Origin: Streptomyces sp. XM83C
Lineage (GTDB): Bacteria > Actinomycetota > Actinomycetes > Streptomycetales > Streptomycetaceae
NCBI RefSeq assembly: GCF_023072675.1
Contig: NZ_JALLGL010000003.1
Span: 1 to 59,453, forward strand
Direction: 5' to 3'
DNA length: 59,453 nucleotides
Shown here: one piece after another, positions 34,481 to 43,011 of the stretch
Layout of the letters: every line of letters starts with the position of its first letter
Numbering within the stretch: the stretch's first letter is position 1
Notes under the pieces: model-generated
The model's input: only the letters and a program-made list of their open reading frames with translations
Database searches by the model: none
Told to the model about the DNA's origin: nothing
Program-made: the position numbers and the translations under genes

Positions 34481-34607
34481 GCGCACTGCCTCCCATCCGG
34501 ACTTTAACCGTCGGTCCAGGAATTTCACCTGGTCAACCGGCCGCTGGAGGCGACCGGGTCGCGGACTGTAACCGCCGGTTCGGACTTTCACCGACCCCGG
34601 AGTGCGC
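34481..34607 (-). promoter_or_regulatory. FMN riboswitch (RFN element)
   Basis: Read on the minus strand, this segment has the conserved RFN features: closing stem GCGCACT/AGTGCGC (34601-34607 with 34481-34487), GGGGTCGGTGAAAGTCCG, ACCGGCGGTTACAGTCCGCG, TGACCAGGTGAAATTCCTGG and GACGGTTAAAGTCCGGATGGGAG. FMN binding should lower expression of ribE and the downstream genes. The roughly 157-base expression platform (34324-34480) ends in the ribE ribosome site; I could not decide between terminator and translational control. Confidence 0.97.
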
Positions 34608-34710
34608 TGCTTCTGGTACAGGGCCAGTGTGCCACGGCTTCGATGCGTCCATGCGGGTGATCCATGTGGGTTGGCTCACAGCCAGTGCTGCGAGCACCAC
34701 TCGGGGGCAT

Positions 34711-34753
34711 TGGTCCATACCTATTGACGCACTGGTCTAGTCCTCTCTAGGGT
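34711..34753 (+). promoter_or_regulatory. Chitinase promoter with direct repeats / DasR-like site
   Basis: Two 12-base direct repeats, TGGTCCATACCT (34711-34722) and TGGTCTAGTCCT (34733-34744), match the repeat typical of Streptomyces chitinase promoters (TGGTCCAGACCT). They flank and overlap a promoter: TTGACG at 34724-34729, 18-base spacer, TAGGGT at 34748-34753. The second repeat, read as ACTGGTCTAGTCCTCT at 34731-34746, also resembles a DasR site. Repression without chitin and induction with chitooligosaccharides is expected. Confidence 0.85.
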
Positions 34754-34782
34754 CTGCCCAACTCCGTGGAGAGGAACCGATT

Positions 34783-37113
34783 TTGCTGTCCCCGACACGT
34801 CACCGCCGCGGCGCGAGACCCGCCCTGCTCGCAAGCGCCGCCGCCGTCGCCGGCCTGCTGCTCGCGGGTCTCCCGGCGACCGTCTCGCACGCCGCCGACC
34901 AGGACTCCTGCCGCCCCGACGGGCTGTACCGGACGCCCGGGGTGGCCGTCCCGTACTGCTCGGTCTACGACGAGGCCGGGCGCGAGAAGATGGGCCCCGA
35001 CCATCAGCGCCGGGTCATCGGCTACTTCACCGGCTGGCGCACCGGCAAGGACGGCACGCCCGCCTACCTCGCCTCGGACATCCCCTGGGACAAGGTCACC
35101 CACATCAACTACGCCTTCGCGCACGTCGACGCCGGCAACCGGATCTCGGTGGGCGCGGACGGCCCGTCCAACGCGGCGACCGGGATGACCTGGCCGGGTG
35201 TGCCGGGCGCGGAGATGGACCCGTCGCTGCCGTACAAGGGCCACTTCAATCTGCTGACCAAGTTCAAGAAGCAGCACCCGGACGTCAAGACGCTGATCTC
35301 GGTCGGCGGCTGGGCGGAGACCGGCGGCTACTTCGACGCCGACGGCACACGAGTGGGCTCGGGCGGCTTCTACTCGATGGCCACCAACGCCGACGGCTCG
35401 GTCAACCAGTCCGGCATCGACACGTTCGCGGACTCGGCCGTCGACTTCATCCGCACGTACGGCTTCAACGGCGTCGACATCGACTACGAGTACCCGACGA
35501 CGATGAAGGACGCCGGCAACCCGCTCGACCGGCAGATCTCCAACGGCCGCAGGGCCGGGCTGGTGAAGGGCTACGCGGCGCTGATGAAGACGCTGCGCGA
35601 GAAGCTGGACCGGGCGGGCGCGGCGGACGGCCGGCACTATCTGCTCACGGTGGCGGCGCCTTCCTCCGGCTATCTGCTGCGCGGCATGGAGACCTTCCAG
35701 GTGCAGAAGTACCTGGACTACGTCGACATCATGTCGTACGACCTGCACGGCGCGTGGAACGAGTACGTCGGCCCCAACGCCTCCCTCTTCGACGACGGCA
35801 AGGACGCCGAACTCGCCGCGGCGGGCGTGTACTCCACGTCCCAGTACGGCGGCATCGGCTACCTCAACACGGACTGGGCGTACCACTACTTCCGCGGCTC
35901 GATGCCGGCGGGCCGCATCAACATCGGGCTGCCGTACTACACCCGCGGCTTCAAGAACGTCACCGGCGGCACCGACGGCCTGTGGGGCAAGGCTCCCTCG
36001 ACGGACTGTCCCGCGGGATCGGGCCTGACCAAGTGCGGGGACGGCGCCACCGGCATCGACAACCTGTGGCACGACCTGGACGACAACGGCCGTGAGGCAC
36101 CTGCCGGTTCGAACCCGATGTGGCACGCGAAGAACCTGGAGAAGGGCATCGTCGGCGACTACGTCACCGCGTACGGCTTCCCCGCGGACACACAGCTGAC
36201 CGGCACGTACGCCCGCAAGTACGACTCCACTCTGGTCGCGCCCTGGCTGTGGAACGCGCAGAAGAAGGTCTTCCTGTCCACCGAGGACGAGCAGTCGGTG
36301 AACACCAAGGCCGACTATGTCGTCGACCGCGGCATCGGCGGCGCGATGATCTGGGAACTCGCCGGCGACTACGGCTGGAACGCGGCCAAGGGCCAGTACG
36401 AGCCGGGCACCACGCTGACGACGGCGCTGTACGAGAAGTTCAAGACGGCCTCCCCCTACGGCGCGCGGCGCGCCACGACCGAGCTGCCCTCCGAGGCGCT
36501 GGACATCGCCGTGGACTTCGGGCAGTTCCCGCTCGGCGACTCCAACTACCCGATCAGCCCCAAGCTGAAGATCACCAACAACACTGAGGTGACCCTGCCG
36601 GGCGGCACCGAGTTCCAGTTCGACTACGGCACCTCGGCCCCCGGCAACGCCAAGGACCAGTCCGGCTGGGGCACGACAGTGATCCGCAGCGACCACACCG
36701 GGTCCAACGTCGGCGGCCTCGAGGGCGACTACCACCGCGTCTCGCTGAAGCTGCCGGCCTGGCAGTCGCTGGCGCCGGGCGCCTCCGTGGAGCTGGACTT
36801 CGTCTACTACCTGCCCGTGTCCACCCCGTCCAACTGGACGGTGACGTTCGGCGGGAAGACGTACGCGCTCACCGGGGACCTGGCCCGCGGCACCACACCG
36901 GCGGACCCGGGGACGGCCACGCCGACCCCCGACCCGACGCAGACCCCCGGCGGCACCTGCACCGCGCCCGAGTGGTCCGCGACGACGGAGTACGGCGGCA
37001 ACAGCACCGTCTCCCACAACTCCCGCACCTGGAAGGCCAAGTGGTGGACGAAGGGCGAGGAGCCCGGAACCACCGGCGAATGGGGCGTGTGGCAGGACCT
37101 CGGCGCCTGCTGA
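34783..37113 (+). CDS. Secreted GH18 chitinase with C-terminal CBM
   Basis: A 776-residue exported endochitinase-like enzyme. A signal peptide (residues 1-38, ending VSHAA) is followed by a GH18 barrel at about 75-560 with SVGGWAE and the active site N229-G-V-D232-I-D234-Y-E236. The first Asp of DxxDxDxE is Asn here, while the acid E236 is kept. A beta domain (about 575-700), a Thr/Pro linker ([21 protein letters not shown]) and a CBM5/12-type module ([37 protein letters not shown]) follow. TTG 34783 is the start, after GGAGAGG. Single gene, divergent from the rib operon. Confidence 0.93.
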   Translation: MLSPTRHRRGARPALLASAAAVAGLLLAGLPATVSHAADQDSCRPDGLYRTPGVAVPYCSVYDEAGREKMGPDHQRRVIGYFTGWRTGKDGTPAYLASDIPWDKVTHINYAFAHVDAGNRISVGADGPSNAATGMTWPGVPGAEMDPSLPYKGHFNLLTKFKKQHPDVKTLISVGGWAETGGYFDADGTRVGSGGFYSMATNADGSVNQSGIDTFADSAVDFIRTYGFNGVDIDYEYPTTMKDAGNPLDRQISNGRRAGLVKGYAALMKTLREKLDRAGAADGRHYLLTVAAPSSGYLLRGMETFQVQKYLDYVDIMSYDLHGAWNEYVGPNASLFDDGKDAELAAAGVYSTSQYGGIGYLNTDWAYHYFRGSMPAGRINIGLPYYTRGFKNVTGGTDGLWGKAPSTDCPAGSGLTKCGDGATGIDNLWHDLDDNGREAPAGSNPMWHAKNLEKGIVGDYVTAYGFPADTQLTGTYARKYDSTLVAPWLWNAQKKVFLSTEDEQSVNTKADYVVDRGIGGAMIWELAGDYGWNAAKGQYEPGTTLTTALYEKFKTASPYGARRATTELPSEALDIAVDFGQFPLGDSNYPISPKLKITNNTEVTLPGGTEFQFDYGTSAPGNAKDQSGWGTTVIRSDHTGSNVGGLEGDYHRVSLKLPAWQSLAPGASVELDFVYYLPVSTPSNWTVTFGGKTYALTGDLARGTTPADPGTATPTPDPTQTPGGTCTAPEWSATTEYGGNSTVSHNSRTWKAKWWTKGEEPGTTGEWGVWQDLGAC

Positions 37114-37209
37114 CGCCCGCACGGACCGGCTCGGCGGCGGTGAAGACGGCCCTTGCCCGCCGCCGGGCCTCCCAACCCTCCCCCGCGGCGGCCGTGGCAG
37201 GGTGAAGGC

Positions 37210-38106
37210 ATGACCACCACAGTAGCCGACGACTTCGAAACGCACCGCCCCCGGCTGTTCGGCCTGGCCTACCGCATGCTGGGCTCGGCGCACGAGGCCG
37301 AGGACGTGGTCCAGGACGCCTACCTGCGCTACAGCGGCGCCGACCGGGGCGAGATCGGGCAGCTCGGGGCCTGGCTCGCCAAGGCCGTCACCAATCTGTG
37401 CCTGAACCGGCTCACCTCGGCCCGGGCCCGACGCGAGACCTACGTCGGACCGTGGCTGCCGGAGCCCGTCGTCACCGCCGACGGCACGCTCGGCCCGCTG
37501 GAGTCGGCGGAGCAGCGCGAGGCGGTCTCCCTCGCCCTGCTGGTGCTGCTGGAGCGGCTCACCCCGACCGAGCGCGCGGTGTACGTCCTGCGGGAGGCGT
37601 TCGGGTACGCCCACCGGGAGATCGCCCAGCTGCTGGAGCTGACCGAGGCCAACTGCCGCCAGCTGCACCGCCGGGCCGTGAAGCGGATCTCGGCCGAGGA
37701 GACCCGCTTCACACCGACGCCCGAACGGCAGCGCCGGCTCGTGACGTCCTTCCTCGGTGCCGCGCGCGACGGCGACCTGGCCGGCCTGGAGAAGCTGCTC
37801 GCGCAGGACGTGGTCTGGTCCAGCGACGGCGGCGGCAAGGTCCGCACCGCGCTGCGCCCGGTCCTGGGCCGCGAGAAGGTACTGCGCTTCCTCGCCGGCC
37901 TGGCGCAGAAGTACGGGCCCACCTGGGAACTGGCCGAGGCCGAGATCAACGGCGAGCCCGGCGTCCTCGTCCATGCCGACGGGGCGCTGATCGCGGTGAT
38001 CGCGTTCGAGTACCGGGAGGACCGGATCGTCCACGCCCGGGCCGTGATGAGCCCGGAGAAACTGGACTTCGCACGGCGCCAGTTGTCCGCGCAGGACGAC
38101 GATTAG
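37210..38106 (+). CDS. sigJ: ECF41-family sigma factor (SigJ-like)
   Basis: A 298-residue extracytoplasmic-function sigma factor. Sigma-2 (FETHRPRLFGLAYRMLGSAHEAEDVVQDAYLRY) at 8-42 and sigma-4 (LTPTERAVYVLREAFGYAHREIAQLLELTEANCRQLHRRAVKRI) at 117-160 are followed by a SnoaL-like domain of about 120 residues, which defines ECF41. The regulatory DGGGK motif is intact (SSDGGGKV), and the late NPDKL-like motif reads SPEKL. ECF41 factors are controlled by this C-terminal domain rather than an anti-sigma protein. They usually neighbour a carboxymuconolactone decarboxylase or oxidoreductase gene, which I do not see here. Confidence 0.9.
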   Translation: MTTTVADDFETHRPRLFGLAYRMLGSAHEAEDVVQDAYLRYSGADRGEIGQLGAWLAKAVTNLCLNRLTSARARRETYVGPWLPEPVVTADGTLGPLESAEQREAVSLALLVLLERLTPTERAVYVLREAFGYAHREIAQLLELTEANCRQLHRRAVKRISAEETRFTPTPERQRRLVTSFLGAARDGDLAGLEKLLAQDVVWSSDGGGKVRTALRPVLGREKVLRFLAGLAQKYGPTWELAEAEINGEPGVLVHADGALIAVIAFEYREDRIVHARAVMSPEKLDFARRQLSAQDDD

Positions 38107-38295
38107 CCGCCCACGGCGGGGAAGGGGCGTGCCGGGGGTGCCCGCCCGCAGCGTGCGGCGCGAACCCCGGGCGCGGATCTACGGGACAGAGCGTCGCACC
38201 GAGGACGGACACCCCCCGGCGCGCCCCCGACGCACCCACCGGACGGTCGGCCCTACACCAGCCACCCACCCACAGACGGGCCGCCGCAGCCATCA

Positions 38296-38566
38296 GGGGC
38301 GCGGGAAACTGCGCGGCAAGTTCCCCACCGGCCCGCAGGTGACCTATAGGGGCGCGGTGAACTGCGCGACAGGCCCCCCACCCGGCCCGCAGGTGGAAAC
38401 GATGGCCCCGCCACCTCAAGGGGCGCGGGGAACCGCGCGGCCGGCCCCCACCGGCCCGCGGGGAACAGCGAAACCTCACGCACCCCGAACCAGGGGCGCG
38501 GGGAACGGCGCACAGGGGGCGTCACCGGCACGCCGGTGGCACAGAAGGGGCGCCGGGAACTGCGCA
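38296..38566 (+). repeat. Cluster of five GGGGCGCGGGGAACTGCGCG-type repeats
   Basis: Imperfect copies of this 20-base element start at 38296, 38349, 38420, 38493 and 38547, spaced 53-73 bases. Most are followed by CCCCCACCGGCCCGC-like sequence, so the underlying unit is longer. It is a dispersed intergenic repeat seen in many streptomycetes; another copy is at 50289-50308. The stretch lies between the sigma factor and the convergent ROK gene and is not coding. Each unit can form G:C hairpins. Confidence 0.85.
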
Positions 38567-38592
38567 CAAGAAAAGATCCCGCACCCGCGAAA

Positions 38593-39783
38593 TCACCACT
38601 CCCCCGCCCCGAACAACTCCTCCTGCGCCCTCTCACGCGCAGTGAGCACCGCACCGCGAAGCACCGCCTCGCCGCCCAACGCGGAGGCCCGCACCTCCGT
38701 CGGCAGGGGCGACAGCCGCCGGAGTCGCTCCTCCACCCGCCCGGCCAGCGCGTCCCCGCCGGCCCGGCCCACCTCGCCGCCGAGGACCACACAGCCGGGG
38801 TCCAGGACGGCCACGACGGAAGCGACGCCGATAGCCACGCGGTCGGCGAGGGCGTCGAGGAAGGCGCCGGCCGTGCCGAGCCGAACCGCCGCGCGGACCA
38901 GCGCCGCCGCCCTCGGCTCGCCTCCCGTCGGGGTGGCCGTCAGCCCGTGCTCCGCGGCGAGGTCCGCGACGGCCTGGGAGCCGGCCAGGGCGTGGAAGCC
39001 GCCCGAGCAGTCGGTGGCCGCCGGCAGCGCGCCTGTGCCGGGCACCGGCAGGAACCCGATCTCGCCGGTGCCGCCGGAGGCGCCGCGGCGCAGGGTGCCG
39101 TCGAGGACGACGGCGGCGCCGGTGCCGTGGCCGAGCCACAGCAGGACGAAGGTGTCCCGGTCGCGGGCGGCACCGTCGCGCTGCTCGGCGAGCGCGGCGA
39201 GGTTGGTCTCGTTCTCGACGCTGACCCGGGCGTCGGGCAGACGTTGCTGGAGGGCGGCGACCAGGCGGCGGTGCCATTCGGGCAACGCCGCGGTGTCACG
39301 GAGTTCGCCGGTCGCGGGGTCGATCAGGCCGGGCGCGCCGATGCCGACCGTGTGCAGTTCCTTGGCGCCGGCCTCCTCGGCGGCCCGCTCCACGAGGGCG
39401 ACCGCCTGTTCGACGGCGGGCTCGGTGCCGGACTCGCCGGCGATCGGGGCGGAATCCTCGGCGAGCACCCGGCCGACCAGGTCGGAGACGACGACGGCGA
39501 CGCCCTCGGTGCGCACGTCGAGGGCGGCGAGATGGGCGCGGTCGGCGACGATGCCGTACAGCCGGGCGTTGGGGCCGCGGCGCTGTTCGCCCGCCTCGCC
39601 CACGACCTGGACGAGCCCGGCTGCGGTGAGCCGTTCGACGAGGTCGGCGACGCTCGGCCGGGACAGTCCCGTGAGCTGCTTCAGCTGTGCGGCCGTGAGC
39701 GGCCCTTCCTGCTGAAGCAGCCGCAGCGCGAGCCGGTCGTTGATCGCTCTGGCGGTGCTCGGTGATGCGGGCATGACGGCCAT
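38593..39783 (-). CDS. ROK-family transcriptional regulator
   Basis: A 396-residue regulator: winged HTH at about 17-70 (LRLLQQEGPLTAAQLKQLTGLSRPSVADLVERL) and a sugar-kinase-like ROK domain with VGIGAPGLIDPATG and LGHGTGAAVVLDG. The ROK zinc motif (CxCGxxGC) is lost: after GEIGFLPV the sequence reads TDCSGGFHALAG. That suggests a regulator without kinase activity. It is divergent from an MFS transporter and the gap contains a 23-bp near-palindrome, so it probably represses that transporter and itself in response to a sugar-like ligand. ATG 39774 is an alternative start. Confidence 0.92.
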   Translation of the reverse strand: MAVMPASPSTARAINDRLALRLLQQEGPLTAAQLKQLTGLSRPSVADLVERLTAAGLVQVVGEAGEQRRGPNARLYGIVADRAHLAALDVRTEGVAVVVSDLVGRVLAEDSAPIAGESGTEPAVEQAVALVERAAEEAGAKELHTVGIGAPGLIDPATGELRDTAALPEWHRRLVAALQQRLPDARVSVENETNLAALAEQRDGAARDRDTFVLLWLGHGTGAAVVLDGTLRRGASGGTGEIGFLPVPGTGALPAATDCSGGFHALAGSQAVADLAAEHGLTATPTGGEPRAAALVRAAVRLGTAGAFLDALADRVAIGVASVVAVLDPGCVVLGGEVGRAGGDALAGRVEERLRRLSPLPTEVRASALGGEAVLRGAVLTARERAQEELFGAGEW

Positions 39784-39795
39784 CGTATCCGCTAT

Positions 39796-39818
39796 CTATC
39801 AGGCAGGCTTCCTGATAG
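39796..39818. promoter_or_regulatory. 23-bp operator between ROK and MFS genes
   Basis: CTATCAGG (39796-39803) and CCTGATAG (39811-39818) are perfect inverted arms. Including the centre (CAGGCTT), the 23-base site is symmetric except for one pair. It lies 13 bases from the ROK start and 41 from the MFS start, ideal for control of both divergent genes. Confidence 0.85.
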
Positions 39819-39858
39819 TTTACTGCCGCATCGAACGGACAGGCGGAGGGGCGGGACA

Positions 39859-41073
39859 ATGGAGGCAGTGACCTACGAGCAACGCGACGTGCGGCGGGCC
39901 CGGTACGCCGTGGCCGCCGTGTTCGCCGTGCACGGCGCGGTGACCGGCTCGTTCGCGACGCGCGTTCCGTGGATCCAGGACCATGCCGGGGTGAGCGCGG
40001 GCCAGCTCGGGCTGGCGCTGGCGTTCCCGGCGCTCGGCGCGTCCCTGGCGATGCCGCTCGCCGGGCGGATCAGCCACACCTTCGGCGCCCGCAACGCCCT
40101 GCGCGGTCTGATCGCGCTGTGGACGCTGTCGCTGACCCTGCCGGCCCTCTCCCCCAACCTGCTCGCCCTGTGCCTGGCTCTGTTCACGTACGGCGCGACC
40201 GCCGGCATGGCCGACGTGGCGATGAACGCGCTCGGGGTGGAGGTGGAGAACCGGCTGGGCCGCTCGATCATGTCCGGGCTGCACGGCATGTGGAGCGCGG
40301 GGGCCCTGGTGGGTTCGGCGGCGGGCACGCTCGCAGCACATCTGGGCTCCGACGCCCGGCTGCATCATCTGCTGGCGGCGGCCGTGCTGACCGTGCTCGG
40401 GGTGGGCGCCTGCTCCTGGGTGCTGGACCTCCAGCCGGCCGAGGACGAGGAGACCCCGCCGCGGTTCGCGCTGCCGCCGAAGTCGGCGCTGCTCATCGGC
40501 GCGGTCGGGTTCTGCGCGGTGTTCGCCGAGGGGGCGAGCCTGGACTGGTCGGCGGTGTATCTGCGGGACCGGCTGGAGACGTCCGCGGGGCTCGCCGCGG
40601 CGTGCACCACCGGCTTCACCCTCACCATGGCCGTGGCCCGGATCGCCGGCGACAGGGTGGTGGACCGCTTCGGCTCGGTGCGCACCGTGCGGGCGGGCGG
40701 TGTGCTCGCCGTCCTCGGCGGTCTGCTCGTCGTGTGTGCGGGGCATCCCGCCCTGGCGATGACCGGGTTCGCACTGATGGGACTCGGCATCGCGGTGGTC
40801 GTACCGCTGTGCTTCGCCGCGGCGGGCCGCAGCGGCCCGAACCCGAGCCAGGCCATCGCGGGTGTCGCCACGATCACCTACACCTCGGGGCTGGTCGCGC
40901 CGAGCGCGATCGGCGGGCTCGCCCAGGCGACCAGCCTGGTGGTGTCGTTCGGGCTGGTGACCCTGCTGGCCTGCGGTCTGGTCGCGTTCGCGGGGGTGCT
41001 GCGGGCCGGCGACAGCAGCCGGCCGACGGTCAGCCGTCCGAAGGACGCAGCAGTTCCCGGCCCGCGGTCCTGA
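39859..41073 (+). CDS. MFS transporter, ROK-controlled
   Basis: A 404-residue, 12-helix major facilitator resembling the fucose/hexuronate or small-drug type, with GSFATRVPWIQDHAGVSAGQLGLALAFPALGASLAMPLAGRI, then HTFGARNALRGL and a long middle loop (DLQPAEDEETPPRFALPPK). Divergent from a ROK regulator, it may carry a sugar, though similar transporters act as exporters. The last 44 bases overlap the convergent thioesterase gene. Confidence 0.88.
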   Translation: MEAVTYEQRDVRRARYAVAAVFAVHGAVTGSFATRVPWIQDHAGVSAGQLGLALAFPALGASLAMPLAGRISHTFGARNALRGLIALWTLSLTLPALSPNLLALCLALFTYGATAGMADVAMNALGVEVENRLGRSIMSGLHGMWSAGALVGSAAGTLAAHLGSDARLHHLLAAAVLTVLGVGACSWVLDLQPAEDEETPPRFALPPKSALLIGAVGFCAVFAEGASLDWSAVYLRDRLETSAGLAAACTTGFTLTMAVARIAGDRVVDRFGSVRTVRAGGVLAVLGGLLVVCAGHPALAMTGFALMGLGIAVVVPLCFAAAGRSGPNPSQAIAGVATITYTSGLVAPSAIGGLAQATSLVVSFGLVTLLACGLVAFAGVLRAGDSSRPTVSRPKDAAVPGPRS

Positions 41074-41491
41074 ACGTCTCGCTCCACGGCGCCGGGCGCA
41101 GGGTCTCGGCGTCGAGCCGGACCAGCACGCGGCTGCCGTGGGCGTAGGTCGTCGCTCCGTCGGCCGAGCAGAAGCGGAAGCCGTAGGTGAGGCCGGTGGT
41201 GCCGAGCCGCTCCAGCCACAGATGGACGGCGTACGCGCCGGGCCGGGTGACCGGGGCGTCGTAGGTGATCCGCAGTTCCTTCACGGCGTTGCAGGCGTCG
41301 CCGGCGGCGGCCCAGTCGCCTTCGAAGGTCAGGCCGTGCTCCTGCCACAGCCGGGCCCAGGCCCGCTCGACCATCACCGGGTAGCGGGCGTTGTGCAGCA
41401 GGCCGAGCGCGTCGAGGTCGTCGAAGTGGACGGTGACGGGGACGAGCCGGCCGTACGACACGGCGGGGGCGAGGGAAGCTTCGGCGGTCAC
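41030..41491 (-). CDS. Acyl-CoA thioesterase, 4HBT hotdog fold
   Basis: A 153-residue hotdog-fold thioesterase of the 4-hydroxybenzoyl-CoA type. The sequence VTVHFDDLDALGLLHNARYPVMVERAW at about 19-45 contains the catalytic Asp (DALGLLHN). It hydrolyses an acyl-CoA of unknown chain. ATG 41521 would be an alternative, but GGAG lies between it and GTG 41491 with nine-base spacing, which decides for GTG. Its 3' end overlaps the MFS gene by 44 bases. Confidence 0.85.
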   Translation of the reverse strand: MTAEASLAPAVSYGRLVPVTVHFDDLDALGLLHNARYPVMVERAWARLWQEHGLTFEGDWAAAGDACNAVKELRITYDAPVTRPGAYAVHLWLERLGTTGLTYGFRFCSADGATTYAHGSRVLVRLDAETLRPAPWSETFRTAGRELLRPSDG

Positions 41492-41631
41492 GGCGGGGCA
41501 CTCCTGTGGTGGATGGTTCAACCACCTACCATCCTAAGCGGGCGCTCACCATGCTCACGGGCGGGGACAATGGTCCGCGGCCCGTCGTCCCCCACGGTCC
41601 TTCACCCCGTACAACCGAAAGCGAAACCACC

Positions 41632-43011
41632 ATGGATCTCGGCGTCCGCTGGAAAATTCACGGCGACGGACGCTCCCCGGCCCCCGGTGCGGTCGTCCGG
41701 CCCGACGAGCGGCTGTCCTGGCCGCGCACGGTCGGGCTGGGCGCGCAGCACGTGGTCGCGATGTTCGGCGCGAGTTTCGTCGCGCCCGTTCTGATGGGTC
41801 TCGACCCGAACCTCGCGATCATGATGTCCGGTGTGGCGACGGTCGTCTTCCTGCTCGCCACCCGCGGCCGCATCCCCAGCTACCTGGGCTGCTCGCTGTC
41901 CTTCGTCGGCGTCGCGGCCGTGATCCGCGCCCAGGGCGGCAGCAGCGCCACCGTCACCGGCGCGGTCTTCGTCGTCGGCGCGGCCCTGTTCCTGGTCGGT
42001 CTCGCGGTGCAGCGGTTCGGGGCGCGGATCATCCACGCCGCGATGCCGCCGATCGTCACCGGCGCGGTCGTGATGCTGATCGGCTTCAACCTGGCGCCCG
42101 TCACCGCGTCCACGTACTGGCCGCAGGACCAGTGGACCGCCCTGCTGGTGATGCTCTTCACCGGTCTGGCCGTGGTCTGCCTGCGCGGCTTCTGGTCCCG
42201 GATCGCCATCTTCCTCGGGCTGGTCTTCGGCTACGGCATCTCCTGGGCGTTCGACCGGATCTTCGGCAAGATCCACTCCGTGGACGCGAGCGGCAAGCTC
42301 ACCGACCACTGGCGGCTCGACCTGTCCGGTGTGTCGAAGGCCGACTGGATCGGCCTGCCGCATCTGCACGGCCCGTCCTTCGAGTGGTCGGCGATCCTCG
42401 TCGCCCTGCCTGTGGTCATCGCCCTGGTCGCCGAGAACGCCGGGCACGTCAAGGCGGTCGGCGAGATGACCGGCGATCCGCTGGACGACCGGCTGGGCAC
42501 CGCGATCTCCGCCGACGGCATCGGCTCGATGCTCTCCACCGCGGTCGGCGGCCCGCCCAACACCACCTACTCCGAGAACATCGGCGTGATGGCCGCGACC
42601 CGCGTCTACTCCACCGCGGCGTACTGGGCCGCCGCAGGCTTCGCCCTGCTGTTCGGTCTGTGCCCGAAGTTCGGCGCGGTCGTCGCCGCGATCCCGGGCG
42701 GCGTCCTCGGCGGCATCACCGTCATCCTGTACGGCATGATCGGCCTGCTCGGCGCCCAGATCTGGACGAACGCCCGGGTCGACCTGCGCAACCCGCTCAA
42801 CCTGGTCCCGGCCGCGGCGGGCATCATCATCGGGGTCGGCAACGTGACGATGAAGTTCACCGACACCTTCTCCCTCAGCGGCATCGCGCTCGGCACGGTC
42901 GTCGTGATCACCGGCTATCACGCCCTGCGCGCCTTCGCGCCCGCCCACCTCAAGCAGCAGGAGCCGCTGCTCGACGAGGGCACATCCCGCTACGACGACG
43001 CCAAGTCGTAG
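41632..43011 (+). CDS. NCS2-family nucleobase:cation symporter
   Basis: A 459-residue permease of the uracil/xanthine (NCS2) family with about 14 membrane segments. It shows GLGAQHVVAMFGASFVAPVLMGL at the start, SLSFVGVAAVI, the QH/NAT-like ALVAENAGHVKAVGEMTG and GGPPNTTYSENIGVMAATRVYST, the substrate-site region of UraA-like carriers. ATG 41632 gives the family N-terminus; the ribosome site is weak (GAAAG). Uracil is the likeliest substrate. The last 22 bases overlap the convergent GH6 gene. Confidence 0.93.
   Translation: MDLGVRWKIHGDGRSPAPGAVVRPDERLSWPRTVGLGAQHVVAMFGASFVAPVLMGLDPNLAIMMSGVATVVFLLATRGRIPSYLGCSLSFVGVAAVIRAQGGSSATVTGAVFVVGAALFLVGLAVQRFGARIIHAAMPPIVTGAVVMLIGFNLAPVTASTYWPQDQWTALLVMLFTGLAVVCLRGFWSRIAIFLGLVFGYGISWAFDRIFGKIHSVDASGKLTDHWRLDLSGVSKADWIGLPHLHGPSFEWSAILVALPVVIALVAENAGHVKAVGEMTGDPLDDRLGTAISADGIGSMLSTAVGGPPNTTYSENIGVMAATRVYSTAAYWAAAGFALLFGLCPKFGAVVAAIPGGVLGGITVILYGMIGLLGAQIWTNARVDLRNPLNLVPAAAGIIIGVGNVTMKFTDTFSLSGIALGTVVVITGYHALRAFAPAHLKQQEPLLDEGTSRYDDAKS

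Noticed and set aside
34747..38034. A 1095-codon open frame on the minus strand opposite the chitinase and sigma factor
   Set aside because: It is a frame kept open by high G+C opposite well-supported genes; its sequence is low-complexity Arg/Gly/Val and matches no family.
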